From Marinomonas agarivorans (lineage in GTDB: Bacteria; Pseudomonadota; Gammaproteobacteria; Pseudomonadales; Marinomonadaceae): 64,000 nt of DNA. The stretch lies in contig NHNK02000005.1 of the NCBI GenBank assembly GCA_002173415.2, positions 122,259 to 186,258 on the forward strand. Direction: 5' to 3'. The notes beneath the pieces were generated by a model. That model did not search any database. It was not told the DNA's origin and saw only the letters and a program-made list of their open reading frames with translations. Of this stretch, positions 27,782 through 36,293 are shown one piece after another (the first letter of the stretch is position 1; each line of letters opens with the position of its first letter). The position numbers and the translations under genes are program-made.

Positions 27782-28877
27782 ATGGAAATCAACCCGATTA
27801 CGAACAAAATTAAAGAATTGTCAGAGCGCTCCCAAACGCTGAGGGGGTATCTTTGACTATGATACAAAGCAAGACAGACTTGATGAAGTCTCACGAGAAT
27901 TAGAAGACCCAGATGTTTGGAACGATCCAGACTACGCGCAAAAACTAGGTAAAGAACGCTCTGCCTTAGAAAATGTTGTTACTGTGTTGGACAATCTTTC
28001 TTCAGGTTTAACCGATGCACAAGACTTGCTTGACATGGCCGTTGAAGAAAATGACGACGAATCCGTTGAAGCAGTCAATCTTGAATTAGACGATCTTGAA
28101 GCCCAACTGGCCAAATTAGAATTTCGACGCATGTTTTCTCAGGACATGGATGCCAGCAATGCTTTCCTTGATATTCAAGCAGGATCAGGCGGAACCGAAG
28201 CCCAAGACTGGGCCAACATGTTGCTGCGAATGTACCTACGTTGGGGGGAAGACAAAGGCTTTAAAGTGGAATTAATGGAAGTCTCAGCAGGGGAAGTGGC
28301 TGGTATCAAATCCGCGACGATTCGTTTTGAAGGCGAATACGCCTTTGGTTGGCTGAGAACCGAAACAGGCGTTCATCGTCTTGTACGTAAGTCTCCGTTT
28401 GACTCAGGCAGTCGTCGTCATACTTCTTTTGCTTCTGTGTTTTTGTCGCCAGAAATCGATGACAACGTTGAGATTGAGATTAACCCTGCGGACATTCGTA
28501 CCGACACTTATCGCTCTTCTGGCGCTGGTGGTCAGCACGTTAACACCACGGACTCCGCAGTGCGTATTACTCATATTCCAACTGGCATTGTGGTGCAATG
28601 TCAAAACCAGCGTTCACAACATGCTAACCGTGACTTTGCCATGAAGCAGTTACGCGCCAAACTGTATGAATTTGAAATGCAGAAACGTAACGAAGCAGCA
28701 CAAGCGGTGGAAGACAATAAGTCTGATATTGGTTGGGGCAGCCAGATTCGTTCGTATGTGCTCGATTCCTCTCGTATAAAAGATCTACGTACAGGCGTGG
28801 AAACCTCGAATACGGGCGCGGTGCTGGATGGCAACTTAGACCAATTTATCGTGGCGAGCTTAAAACAGGGTTTATAA
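27782..28877 (+). CDS. prfB: peptide chain release factor 2 with programmed +1 frameshift
   Basis: RF2 ends translation at UGA and UAA. The coding sequence runs from ATG at 27782 to CTT at 27851-27853, meets TGA in frame 0 at 27854-27856 and continues in +1 frame from 27855. The result is 364 residues. The shift site has the classical AGGGGGTATCTTTGAC, with its internal Shine-Dalgarno-like stretch and CUU UGA slip codon. The codon-recognition tripeptide SPF and the catalytic GGQ (SGAGGQHVN) are present. A Ser precedes the GGQ loop where E. coli K-12 has Thr246. lysS follows, as usual. Confidence 0.97.
27842..27857 (+). promoter_or_regulatory. prfB frameshift site
   Basis: AGGGGG pairs with the 16S rRNA tail three bases before CTT TGA C. 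When RF2 is scarce, the ribosome slips from CUU to UUU and reads on, giving autoregulation. Confidence 0.95.
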
Positions 28878-28953
28878 ATACCCTCCAGTAAATAGCCACA
28901 GTAGTAAATCAATTTTTTAGATATTTACTTTTTAAAAGAGACAGATAAAGATT

Positions 28954-30465
28954 ATGGCAAACGAAAAGAATTCTGAAGTAACCGCTGAGCAAGCCACGAT
29001 TGAGGATAATAAACTCATTGCAGAGCGTCGTAATAAACTTGCCGCTATTCGTGAACAGCGCAATGCCTATCCAAATGATTTCCGTCGTGATGCTTACGCA
29101 GACGATCTACAGACAGAGTTTGCTGAGAAAGAAAAACCAGAATTAGAAGCGCTAAATCATATTGTTAGCATTGCTGGTCGTATTGTCCGTAACCGCGGTG
29201 CATTCATGTTACTGCAAGATATGAGTGGCCAGATTCAAGCCTACGTCAATCGTAAAGTGTTAAGCCCAGAACTTCTAGCTGAGCAAAAGACATGGGATTT
29301 AGGGGATATCATTGGTATCAAAGGCCCAGTGCATAAATCTGGCAAGGGCGATCTCTATATTGATATGCAAGAAGCAGTGTTACTGACAAAAGCATTGCGT
29401 CCTTTGCCTGATAAACACCACGGTCTTGCGGATATGGAAATGCGTTATCGTCAGCGTTATGTGGATTTAATCGTCAATGAAGAATCCCGTAATACGTTTC
29501 AAGTTCGCTCAAAAATTATTTCTACTATTCGTCGTTTCTTGGAAGACAAACGTTTTACCGAAGTAGAAACACCCATGATGCAAACCATTCCAGGTGGTGC
29601 ATCAGCGAGACCTTTTATCACTCACCATAATGCGATGGACATGCAAATGTTCCTACGTATTGCGCCAGAGCTTTATCTCAAACGTCTTGTTGTTGGTGGC
29701 TTTGAGAGAGTATTCGAAATCAACCGCAACTTCCGTAATGAAGGGGTTTCAACTCGCCATAACCCAGAATTCACCATGATTGAATTCTACCAAGCGTATG
29801 CTGACTACAAAGATTTAATGGATTTAACCGAAGACATGCTACGCACAGTGGCCGAAAAAGTACTTGGCACAACCAAGGTAACGTATCAAGGTTCTGAGTA
29901 TGACTTTGGCGCGCCATTTGTACGCATGACAATGGTTGAATCTATCCTGCACTACAACCCTGAACTGACTGAAGCCGACATTAGTACGCTTGAAGCAGCA
30001 ACAGAAGTAGCGAAAAAGCTTGGCATCCAAGTCAAACCCACTTGGGGATTAGGCAAGCTGCAAACTGAAATCTTTGAAGAAACAGCAGAATCAAAATTGG
30101 ATCAGCCAACCTTCATTACGGCTTACCCAGCGGAAGTGTCACCATTAGCACGTCGTAATGATGACAACCCGTTTATTACCGATCGCTTTGAATTCTTCGT
30201 CGGCGGCCGTGAAATCGCCAATGGCTTCTCAGAATTAAATGATCCAGAAGATCAAGCAGAGCGTTTCCTTAAACAAGTGGCTGAAAAAGACGCAGGCGAT
30301 GACGAAGCCATGCATTACGATGCAGACTACATCAATGCGTTAGAACACGGTCTGCCACCAACAGCAGGCGAAGGTATTGGTATTGACCGCCTTGTTATGC
30401 TGTTTACTGATGCGCCGTCTATTCGTGATGTGATCTTGTTCCCGCATATGCGTCCTCAGGATTAA
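28954..30465 (+). CDS. lysS: lysyl-tRNA synthetase (class II)
   Basis: LysS charges tRNA-Lys. The 503 residues contain the OB-fold anticodon domain (about 60-165) and a class II catalytic core with motif 2 [15 protein letters not shown] near 255-270 and motif 3 [13 protein letters not shown] near 470-482. The N-terminal helix is charged, as in the family. It lies 76 bases after prfB on the same strand, the order seen in E. coli, and ends before a strong terminator. Confidence 0.97.
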   Translation: MANEKNSEVTAEQATIEDNKLIAERRNKLAAIREQRNAYPNDFRRDAYADDLQTEFAEKEKPELEALNHIVSIAGRIVRNRGAFMLLQDMSGQIQAYVNRKVLSPELLAEQKTWDLGDIIGIKGPVHKSGKGDLYIDMQEAVLLTKALRPLPDKHHGLADMEMRYRQRYVDLIVNEESRNTFQVRSKIISTIRRFLEDKRFTEVETPMMQTIPGGASARPFITHHNAMDMQMFLRIAPELYLKRLVVGGFERVFEINRNFRNEGVSTRHNPEFTMIEFYQAYADYKDLMDLTEDMLRTVAEKVLGTTKVTYQGSEYDFGAPFVRMTMVESILHYNPELTEADISTLEAATEVAKKLGIQVKPTWGLGKLQTEIFEETAESKLDQPTFITAYPAEVSPLARRNDDNPFITDRFEFFVGGREIANGFSELNDPEDQAERFLKQVAEKDAGDDEAMHYDADYINALEHGLPPTAGEGIGIDRLVMLFTDAPSIRDVILFPHMRPQD

Positions 30466-30491
30466 TCCAGAGGCGGGTTAATGATTGACTA

Positions 30492-30520
30492 AAAAGGCCT
30501 CCAATTAGAGGCCTTTTCTT
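30492..30520 (+). terminator. terminator of prfB-lysS
   Basis: AAAAGGCCTC and GAGGCCTTTT form a perfect 10-bp stem around a six-base loop, with further T residues after it. Confidence 0.92.
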
Positions 30521-30619
30521 TGCGTCCCTATTAAAGAACTATTAAGTAGAGATTAAAGAGTTATTAAATACACAAAACTATTTACTGATTTAAGATGATG
30601 AGTAATTGGGAGAAAATAC

Positions 30620-31669
30620 ATGAGTCGTTACTGGACCAATAAAATAGCCTCACTTGACCCCTATGTACCGGGCGAGCAACCGCAAGATAAGCAATACATT
30701 AAGCTAAACACCAACGAAAGCCCTTACTCACCATCACCGAAAGCCATCGCTGCTATGCAGGCACAAGTCAGTGATGACTTACGTTTATATCCAGACCCAA
30801 ACTGCCAAGCGCTAAAAAACGCCTTGGCACAAAACTATGACCTGAGTGCAAATCAAGTGTTTGTTGGTAATGGCTCAGACGAAGTATTGGCACTGGCTTT
30901 TATGGGGTATTTCGCCAATGGCAAACCACTGGCGTTCGCTGACATCACCTACAGTTTCTATAAAGTGTATGCAGGCTTATATGGCATTGAACCCAAACTC
31001 ATTCCTTTAACAGACAGTTTCGATATCGAACCAAGCGATTACGAAAACCTTGATGTTTCTGGCGTTGTGGTAACGAACCCAAATGCGCCCACAGGCAAAG
31101 CCTTACCTCTCAGTGATATTGAGCGCATTTTAACGGCCAACCCTGATGTGGTTGTGCTGGTGGACGAAGCCTATGTAGATTTTGGCGCGCAAAGCGCAGC
31201 AAGTTTGGTCAATACCTATCCCAACTTATTAGTCGTACAAACTCTCTCTAAATCACGTGCTCTTGCTGGTATTCGAGTTGGTTACGCCCTTGGTCACCCT
31301 GATTTGATCGAAGGACTAGAGCGCTTAAAGAACTCTTTCAACTCCTACCCAATCGATCGCATTGCCCTAGCAGGTGCAACCGCAGCGGTTGAAGACGATG
31401 TCTATCTAAAAGACATCTGCGCCAAAACCATCAATACAAGGGAAAAAACGGTTCTAGAGTTAGAAAAACTGGGCTTCTCCATCATCCCCTCAGCAACCAA
31501 CTTCGTCTTTGTGACTCACCCTGAAAAGTCTGCGGAAAGCCTATATCTCAGCTTAAAAGAACAAGGGATTTTAGTGCGCTACTTTGGCAATAAACCCAGA
31601 ATAGGGGAATACTTACGTATTACCATTGGCACGGATGAGGAAATGGCTGCCTTGGTTGAGGTGTTATGA
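30620..31669 (+). CDS. hisC: histidinol-phosphate aminotransferase
   Basis: HisC converts imidazole acetol phosphate and glutamate to histidinol phosphate. The 349-residue class II PLP aminotransferase shows KLNTNESPYSPSP near the N-terminus, NPNAPTGKALPL for the cofactor site and the PLP lysine in TLSKSRALAGIRVGYALG. It stands apart from other his genes, as often in these bacteria. A second, phenylalanine- or tyrosine-specific role cannot be excluded. A large hairpin (31701-31758) follows. Confidence 0.9.
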   Translation: MSRYWTNKIASLDPYVPGEQPQDKQYIKLNTNESPYSPSPKAIAAMQAQVSDDLRLYPDPNCQALKNALAQNYDLSANQVFVGNGSDEVLALAFMGYFANGKPLAFADITYSFYKVYAGLYGIEPKLIPLTDSFDIEPSDYENLDVSGVVVTNPNAPTGKALPLSDIERILTANPDVVVLVDEAYVDFGAQSAASLVNTYPNLLVVQTLSKSRALAGIRVGYALGHPDLIEGLERLKNSFNSYPIDRIALAGATAAVEDDVYLKDICAKTINTREKTVLELEKLGFSIIPSATNFVFVTHPEKSAESLYLSLKEQGILVRYFGNKPRIGEYLRITIGTDEEMAALVEVL

Positions 31670-31700
31670 AACGGTTTTTGAGGCTTTCAGATACTTTGTT

Positions 31701-31758
31701 AAAAGTCGACTTAGAATGCTCATTTATAATTATAAACTCCGCTTCTGCGTCGACTTTT
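31701..31758. repeat. inverted repeat after hisC
   Basis: AAAAGTCGAC and GTCGACTTTT pair perfectly across a 38-base loop that itself contains a 14-base palindrome (TTTATAATTATAAA, 31723-31736). It may act as a terminator of hisC or mark the boundary of the accessory island. Confidence 0.6.
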
Positions 31759-31895
31759 GCCTCGTCTCTGCGGCGCTCAATACACCTCGTTGAGTTGGGC
31801 ATGATGATTTTTTATTCTCTCCAATGCCTAAGGGTAGAAGTTAAAAAATCATGGAATTGCAGTGATTCGTCATGCCATTGTCACATAAGCCCAAT

Positions 31896-31913
31896 GTACT
31901 ACTATAGTGATAC
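31896..31913. promoter_or_regulatory. candidate operator and promoter of the Phd-type antitoxin
   Basis: The dyad GTACTACTATAGTGATAC overlaps a TATAGT -10 element, with TTGTCA 19 bases upstream. Autorepression of toxin-antitoxin operons through such sites is common in the family. The assignment is by pattern. Confidence 0.45.
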
Positions 31914-31931
31914 ATTTTTTACGATGTGAAT

Positions 31932-32201
31932 ATGGTGAGAGTAGAACTGGTTACCACACTTAAATGTCAAACCACTAAAACTTTAGCTGAGCTTCATGCT
32001 TCCAAAGAACCTGTCTTAATTACCGAGCATGGGCAATCATCCGCGTATCTTGTTGACGTAGAAGGCTTTGAGTTTATGCAACAGCGAATGACAATACTTG
32101 AAGCCATTGCCATTAATGGGGAAGTGGACAAGAGCAAGCGATTCAAGATGGAAAATTGTATTCAAATGATCAAACCAAAGAGACAATGGGTAAGTGGCTG
32201 A
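31932..32201 (+). CDS. Phd/YefM family antitoxin
   Basis: The product (about 89 residues) shows the family pattern VELVTTLKCQTTKTLAELHASKEPVLITEHGQSSAYLVDV, split here as the N-terminal DNA-binding half and the LITEHG turn. It would repress its own operon and neutralise a ParE/RelE toxin. The start is set at ATG 31932; GTG at 31926 or 31935 are alternatives, and no strong ribosome site distinguishes them. The stop overlaps the start of a toxin remnant, so the gene now seems an orphan antitoxin. Confidence 0.85.
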   Translation: MVRVELVTTLKCQTTKTLAELHASKEPVLITEHGQSSAYLVDVEGFEFMQQRMTILEAIAINGEVDKSKRFKMENCIQMIKPKRQWVSG

Positions 32202-32277
32202 AATAATCTGGGCAGCACACGCTCTTAATGATTTAAACGAGATTGCAGATTATATTGCTTTAGGTAATGTTTTTTAG
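32194..32277 (+). pseudogene. ParE/RelE toxin stub, truncated
   Basis: A GTG start overlapping the antitoxin stop by eight bases begins the family opening (M)AEIIWAAHALNDLNEIAD followed by YIALGN. It stops at TAG after 27 codons, where ParE toxins need about 95. No remainder was found before the convergent ccdB gene begins at 32293, sixteen bases later. The overlap and the sequence show it was a normal partner of the antitoxin. A deletion, or the arrival of the ccd module, most likely removed the rest. Confidence 0.75.
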
Positions 32278-32292
32278 TTTGCGAACTGGCTG

Positions 32293-32610
32293 TTAGATAC
32301 CTGAGATCGCAAAATCGAGTGAGCCGATAATTTCATTTCTGAAATGAGATAGCGTGCCTATAGGCTCCTTTAAAATTGACAAGGGAACGGAAGACAGTTG
32401 CGGTGTTAAAATTAAAAATTGTGCTCCTTCATAAGATACTTCTGGTGTTAAGCGATCCATCGCTTCATTTTTAAACGCTGACTTAAACCCAAGTGGAATG
32501 ACTATTCGACTTGAGAGGTCACTTAGTAATGGGCTTTGAATATCAAGTAAATAGGGTAGGTATTTTTTTGTCGTTTTACTTGGGTTCAAATAGACATCAA
32601 ATTGCGCCAT
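32293..32610 (-). CDS. ccdB: CcdB family toxin
   Basis: CcdB poisons DNA gyrase by binding GyrA. The 105-residue protein starts MAQFDVYLNP and contains RIVIPL near 36-41, LTPEVSYEGAQFLILTPQLSSVP, and ends in LDFAISGI. The ending GI is conserved; the Trp just before it in the F-plasmid protein is Ser here. A chromosomal E. coli O157 CcdB also lacks that Trp, so this is not evidence of loss. Start and ccdA stop share one base (TAATG), showing coupling. Confidence 0.93.
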   Translation of the reverse strand: MAQFDVYLNPSKTTKKYLPYLLDIQSPLLSDLSSRIVIPLGFKSAFKNEAMDRLTPEVSYEGAQFLILTPQLSSVPLSILKEPIGTLSHFRNEIIGSLDFAISGI

Positions 32611-32855
32611 TAGAAAGACCTAAACTCATCCGAAAACATGCCATTTTCTTCTACAAAACTATTGTAAGCTTTTATCGCTGTGCTGTTTTTATCTTTCCAA
32701 CTTGCAGCGGCATCTTCAGCCAGTTTCTGATTAAGTGCTTGTTCCAAGGTGGCAGACAAATTGACATCTAGTTTTCGGCTTTTGGCGAGTAGATCGCTGT
32801 TGATACTCAAATTTGTCGCTTTCTTGGGAGCATTGAGGTCATATAAAGATGGCAT
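32610..32855 (-). CDS. ccdA: CcdA family antitoxin
   Basis: The 81-residue antitoxin has a ribbon-helix-helix DNA-binding half (about 1-40, KKATNLSINSDLLAKSRKLD) and an acidic toxin-binding tail (AIKAYNSFVEENGMFSDEFRSF split around residue 65). It represses the operon and blocks CcdB. The order ccdA-ccdB on the minus strand is canonical. A palindromic site lies 12 bases upstream of the start. Confidence 0.92.
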   Translation of the reverse strand: MPSLYDLNAPKKATNLSINSDLLAKSRKLDVNLSATLEQALNQKLAEDAAASWKDKNSTAIKAYNSFVEENGMFSDEFRSF

Positions 32856-32866
32856 AATAGCGGCCC

Positions 32867-32888
32867 TATGCGTATATATATGCGCATA
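32867..32888. promoter_or_regulatory. ccdAB operator
   Basis: TATGCG and CGCATA bracket an alternating TA run in a 22-base near-palindrome with a single asymmetric pair, right before ccdA. Binding by CcdA or the CcdAB complex is expected from the family. Confidence 0.65.
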
Positions 32889-33046
32889 GTATAGAAAGGC
32901 GTATTTAATAAAGCAATCCAGTAGACTTTCGCTGAGCGTTCAAGCTCTCTTTAATTCGATCATTGAACTCAACAGCAAGTAAGGGGACCAAGTAAAAGGG
33001 CTAGGCTCTGCTTACTTGTTTAATTGTTTTTTCAGGAATCACCAAT

Positions 33047-33469
33047 ATGAAATCCAGTATCAAAGTTTTTAGTTTACTTTTTCTTGTGCTAATCAGCATG
33101 AATCAGGCATTTAGTCGTGAGGCAGTACATGCCAAAGGCAGTTTAGAAGGTGCCTTTTCGTCTTGGGGGCGAACCTCACTGAAAGGGGATTGGCAAATAC
33201 AAACGATAGAGAATAAAACTTATATTGTATTGGCCGACAATTTTAGAGCGAAGGAAGGGCCAGACGTCAAAATCTTTCTTTCGCCATTGGAAGCAAGTCA
33301 AATAACCGGTAAAAACGCCGCCGAAGGCAGTGCCTTTATTCATTTAGTCAGTGATTTTGACGGTGCGAATCGAATTGAAATTCCTGCCGGTATTGACGTA
33401 AACGCCTATAAAAGTCTGGTGTTTCACTGTGAGGAATACAGTGTTTTATGGGGTGTTTCGCCGCTGTAA
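33047..33469 (+). CDS. exported DM13 domain protein
   Basis: The 140-residue protein has an N-terminal signal (VFSLLFLVLISMNQAFS, residues about 6-22) and a DM13 domain with the conserved GSLEGAF, a central LADNFRAKEGPDVKIFLS segment and the C-terminal FHCEEYSVLWG containing the single family cysteine. DM13 proteins are proposed to be redox or electron-transfer modules in the periplasm; the function is not proven. It stands alone in the accessory island. Confidence 0.85.
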   Translation: MKSSIKVFSLLFLVLISMNQAFSREAVHAKGSLEGAFSSWGRTSLKGDWQIQTIENKTYIVLADNFRAKEGPDVKIFLSPLEASQITGKNAAEGSAFIHLVSDFDGANRIEIPAGIDVNAYKSLVFHCEEYSVLWGVSPL

Positions 33470-33680
33470 TTTCGGCCTCGCCGACATTAATCTGAGGTTC
33501 CTTTAAGCTCTATTTGCTGTTTTCATGCTAATTGATCCAATAAGAATGGATATTGTGGTTGGAGGAGAGCAGCAAGATGTCAATGGCGAATGACTTAAAT
33601 CTGATAAGTTTGTCGCCATACCGCTGACATACGAGAGCCATAAAACTGACGTGCAATAGTAACCCCTGCTCAAAAACGAG

Positions 33681-33706
33681 CAGGGGCTGTTATCAGGGGC
33701 TGTTAT
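33681..33706 (+). repeat. perfect 13-bp tandem duplication
   Basis: CAGGGGCTGTTAT occurs twice head to tail. The first copy overlaps the right arm of a CCCCTGCTC/GAGCAGGGG hairpin (33663-33686) and the second covers the stop codon of the small minus-strand gene. Confidence 0.85.
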
Positions 33707-33936
33707 ATAGTGACCGTATCTCCTTCCCGAACACCACGGTAGTGAATAGGGCCTTCGTCTTTTATGTAGGTCATAGAAAAATGCTTAACAGTGCCCACAT
33801 CAGGGTCGCCTTTCATCGTTGTGTTGTTGACCTGAAAGCTGGTTTGCCCGTTCAGCACTAATGCTTGAACTTGATTAGTCACGTCTTTTCCTTTATTCCC
33901 TGTTGCATACGTAGCGGCTAAAACTGTAATGAACAT
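33703..33936 (-). CDS. small hypothetical protein, possibly DUF3395-like
   Basis: The 77-residue product begins VLAATYATGNKGKDVTNQVQ and ends REGDTVTI. It resembles short beta-rich proteins with a recurring GDP(x)GxxK motif, here GDPDVGTVKHFSMTY, similar to DUF3395-type domains. That match is from memory and tentative. No signal peptide or cysteine is present. A strong ribosome site (AAAGGAGA, minus strand) lies six bases before the ATG, supporting a real gene. Its function is unknown. Confidence 0.6.
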   Translation of the reverse strand: MFITVLAATYATGNKGKDVTNQVQALVLNGQTSFQVNNTTMKGDPDVGTVKHFSMTYIKDEGPIHYRGVREGDTVTI

Positions 33937-34173
33937 AATGATCTCCTTTTATTTGTGAAAGTAAAAGGTACCTTGTGCCAAATGAATACACTTGGGAAAT
34001 GTGATGAAAAATCAAGTCAAAAAGCGGTTTAAGTAACAGACCATAAGTAGAAAAATCGGGTTGTTATTTTGTGTTTCCTATCGTCTTATTGCTATTCTTT
34101 TAAACCGTTAACTTATTCAAACACTTAACTCATTTAAACATTTATCTATTAAAACAATTGACGGGAGGCAAAT

Positions 34174-34641
34174 ATGGCAGAGCACTATGCGACCATAACA
34201 TGGCAACGTGCTGATGATGAGGCTTATGTGGATAACCAATATAGTCGTGGACATACGTGGGCATTCGATGGAGGTGTGACGGTGCCAGCATCGTCATCAC
34301 CCCATGTGGTGCCATTGCCTTATTCCGTTGCTGAAAATGTCGACCCTGAGGAGGCGTTTGTTGCGTCTTTATCGAGTTGTCATATGTTGTTTTTTCTTTC
34401 TATCGCGGCAAAAAAACGTTATGTCATCGATTTGTATACCGACCAAGCAGTCGGGACTATGGGAGAGAATACCTCAGGAAAAATGGCTGTCACTAAGGTA
34501 ATATTACGGCCTAAAGTGATTTTTTCGGGTGATAAACAGCCATCATCAGAACAATTAGAGGCTATGCACCATCAAGCCCATGAGTTGTGCTTTATTGCGA
34601 ACTCGGTGACGGCAGAGGTTGTGACTGAGATTCAACCCTAA
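34174..34641 (+). CDS. OsmC family peroxiredoxin-like protein
   Basis: OsmC and Ohr proteins reduce organic peroxides with two cysteines. Here they are Cys69 in SLSSCHMLFF and Cys139 in HELCFIANSV. The 155 residues fit the family. The N-terminal DQ- or RGHTW strand and the wide gap between cysteines fit the OsmC-like subgroup better than Ohr. It lies 40 bases before a GNAT gene on the same strand, so the two may be co-transcribed. A ribosome site GGGAGG precedes the ATG. Confidence 0.88.
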   Translation: MAEHYATITWQRADDEAYVDNQYSRGHTWAFDGGVTVPASSSPHVVPLPYSVAENVDPEEAFVASLSSCHMLFFLSIAAKKRYVIDLYTDQAVGTMGENTSGKMAVTKVILRPKVIFSGDKQPSSEQLEAMHHQAHELCFIANSVTAEVVTEIQP

Positions 34642-34681
34642 TACAGCACTGATAACACAAGATAGAGAAGGAGAGGCAACA

Positions 34682-35164
34682 ATGACATCACTGGTAATAC
34701 GCGATGCAGTAATGACTGACGCAAGAACCATATTAACCTTTATTAAAGATTTAGCGACGTATGAGAAGGCAGCCGATCAAGTTATTGCAACCGAGCAAGA
34801 CATTGCCGACTCTTTGTTTGGTGTTGGTGCAAACATAAAAGGGGTTATCTGCGAGTTAGATGGGGTGCCGATCGGTTTTGCGATATATTTTTATAATTAC
34901 TCTACTTGGCAAGGCAAAAAAGGCATCTATTTAGAAGATTTGTATGTTACGCCTGAGTCTCGTGGTGTGGGGGCAGGAAAAGCATTATTAAAACACCTAG
35001 CGAGTCAAGCGATTACCGAAGGTTGTGGTCGTTTTGAATGGTCTGTTTTGGACTGGAATGAACCTGCTATTCAGTTTTATGAGTCTATTGGCGCAAAACA
35101 AAAAAGTGAGTGGTTAGGTTATCAGTTATCTGGTTCTGCGTTACAGGACTTTGCACTCAGTTAA
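34682..35164 (+). CDS. GNAT family N-acetyltransferase
   Basis: The 160-residue protein has the GNAT core. LEDLYVTPESRGVGAGKALL (about 83-102) holds the acetyl-CoA loop, and FEWSVLDWNEPAIQFYESIG near 117-136 gives the C-terminal motif B. It resembles the diamine/thialysine acetyltransferase branch, but the substrate is not proven. AAGGAGAGGC upstream is a strong ribosome site. A diverged copy of its last codons and 3' flank recurs 960 bases further on. Confidence 0.88.
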   Translation: MTSLVIRDAVMTDARTILTFIKDLATYEKAADQVIATEQDIADSLFGVGANIKGVICELDGVPIGFAIYFYNYSTWQGKKGIYLEDLYVTPESRGVGAGKALLKHLASQAITEGCGRFEWSVLDWNEPAIQFYESIGAKQKSEWLGYQLSGSALQDFALS

Positions 35165-35186
35165 GAGAAATGGATAAAATTCATTG
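35145..35186 (+). repeat. diverged 42-base direct repeat, copy 1
   Basis: This stretch covers the last codons of the GNAT gene and the bases after its stop. It matches 36103-36144 at 35 of 42 positions by hand alignment. Confidence 0.7.
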
Positions 35187-35224
35187 ACAAATCATTAGAC
35201 ACTATAAGTCTGCAATATTGAGAT

Positions 35225-35449
35225 ATGGCCTTAAGTAAGAAGCCAAAGTTTGAAGTCGTGCATTCTGGAAGGGGTGGAACTATTAACTTCAAATTTGAAG
35301 GCAAACAAGATTGTTTTACCATTGAAATGGGTGCAGAAGGGCACTTTTCTGTCTTTACGGGACGCTCTAAAAAGTACGTTGATATACGTATGGAATTACG
35401 GGCTTTTTTAAACTCTACTGACCGTGAAGGCTGGGTAATTGAGGAGTAA
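35225..35449 (+). CDS. small orphan hypothetical protein
   Basis: The 74-residue product MALSKKPKFEVVHSGRGG... is beta-rich, has no signal peptide and one cysteine, and ends acidic (GWVIEE). The pattern TIEMGAEGHFSVFTGRSKKY resembles no family I can name. The gene is supported by coding-like composition, the start soon after the GNAT gene and a clear terminator at 35467-35503. It could belong to the island's variable cargo. Confidence 0.55.
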   Translation: MALSKKPKFEVVHSGRGGTINFKFEGKQDCFTIEMGAEGHFSVFTGRSKKYVDIRMELRAFLNSTDREGWVIEE

Positions 35450-35466
35450 ACTCAATGATAACCAGT

Positions 35467-35503
35467 ATACAAAGTACGACAGCTATTCTGACGTACTTTG
35501 TAT
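35467..35503 (+). terminator. hairpin terminator after the 74-residue gene
   Basis: ATACAAAGTACG and CGTACTTTGTAT form a perfect 12-bp stem with a 13-base loop, followed by GATTCTTTTCATTTT. Termination of the upstream gene is the simplest reading; an operator is possible. Confidence 0.65.
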
Positions 35504-35623
35504 GATTCTTTTCATTTTCTAACCTGTTTTTTCGTTGTTTGTTGCATGTGTTTTACGCTACGATGGCACGACACCAACGAGCAATGCTGCGTATGTTGGC
35601 AGTTTTATGTATTAAGTAACAGT

Positions 35624-35992
35624 ATGATTATGAGTGTTATTGAAGAAGTTAAGACGCTTCATAGAAAGGCGTGGTGCAATGATGATGACTTTACAAAGCT
35701 GCTAGAAAAAGCCGTCCTGTTATGTGAAGTGGCATATAAAGACAGAGAGCGTTCTCCGCTTTTCATCAATAACTATGCAGCGGTACTGCTTGATCTTCAT
35801 CGGGATGATGAGGCGCTGGTTTTGTTAAAAAACAGTAAGCCAATATTTTCTGAATATTGTTCAAACTATGCGATCGCTATTGCCAAATCCGCTTATGATT
35901 TAGATTTAATCCGTTATTGGAACCAAGAGGCTACAAAGCAACCCAAGCAGTCTGGTGCTATTTTGGCTTATATAGACTGGCAGGCGCTGTAA
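35624..35992 (+). CDS. hypothetical protein, TPR-like helical
   Basis: The frame is open further upstream, but the N-terminal extension (Cys-rich, hydrophobic) looks non-coding. ATG 35624 or 35630 is preferred, giving about 122 or 120 residues. The product is helical, with FINNYAAVLLDLHRDDEALVLLKNSKPIF resembling a TPR or Sel1-type repeat (described here as two parts around residue 50-80). It has no export signal. No family was recognised with confidence. Confidence 0.6.
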   Translation: MIMSVIEEVKTLHRKAWCNDDDFTKLLEKAVLLCEVAYKDRERSPLFINNYAAVLLDLHRDDEALVLLKNSKPIFSEYCSNYAIAIAKSAYDLDLIRYWNQEATKQPKQSGAILAYIDWQAL

Positions 35993-36293
35993 TTCGAAAA
36001 AGTGCAGAAGTCACTTATTTTTAATCGTATTATAGAATCGCATAATTCATTCCATCAAAGTTGAAGTCACGATATTGCAGGCATCTAAGTTGTTTGACTT
36101 TTAGACTTTGCATTCAGTCAAGAGGAATTGATAAAATCCATTTAGTGATAGCTCAAGGATGAGTGAATAAAATATGGCACGTATGTGCCAACAATTTTAG
36201 TACGCCCTGTTTTTGAGTGCACATTATGACATGTGTTGCGATAAAAACAGGGCGTTTTTATTGGTTGCAACTGATAACAAGGAGGAAAACAGT
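35993..36293. other. intergenic region with a repeat copy and a hairpin
   Basis: No intact gene is seen. It holds the second copy of the 42-base repeat (36103-36144) and a 12-bp inverted repeat, CGCCCTGTTTTT (36203-36214) with AAAAACAGGGCG (36243-36254), followed by TTTTTATT, which looks like a terminator. The repeat copy encodes DFAFSQEELIKSI in one frame, like the end of a GNAT protein. Confidence 0.6.
36103..36144 (+). repeat. diverged 42-base direct repeat, copy 2
   Basis: This matches 35145-35186 with seven mismatches. It may be the relic of a second acetyltransferase gene end or a recombination scar. Confidence 0.65.

Noticed and set aside
27782-27856. prfB as a frameshifted pseudogene
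   Set aside because: The in-frame TGA lies in the classical programmed frameshift site, so the gene is intact.
31666-31929. 87-codon frame after hisC
   Set aside because: It covers a hairpin and the antitoxin promoter; the composition is not protein-like.
32293-32610. CcdB as inactive because it lacks the terminal Trp of the F-plasmid toxin
   Set aside because: Chromosomal CcdB proteins with endings like LDFMLDGI also lack it, so inactivity does not follow.
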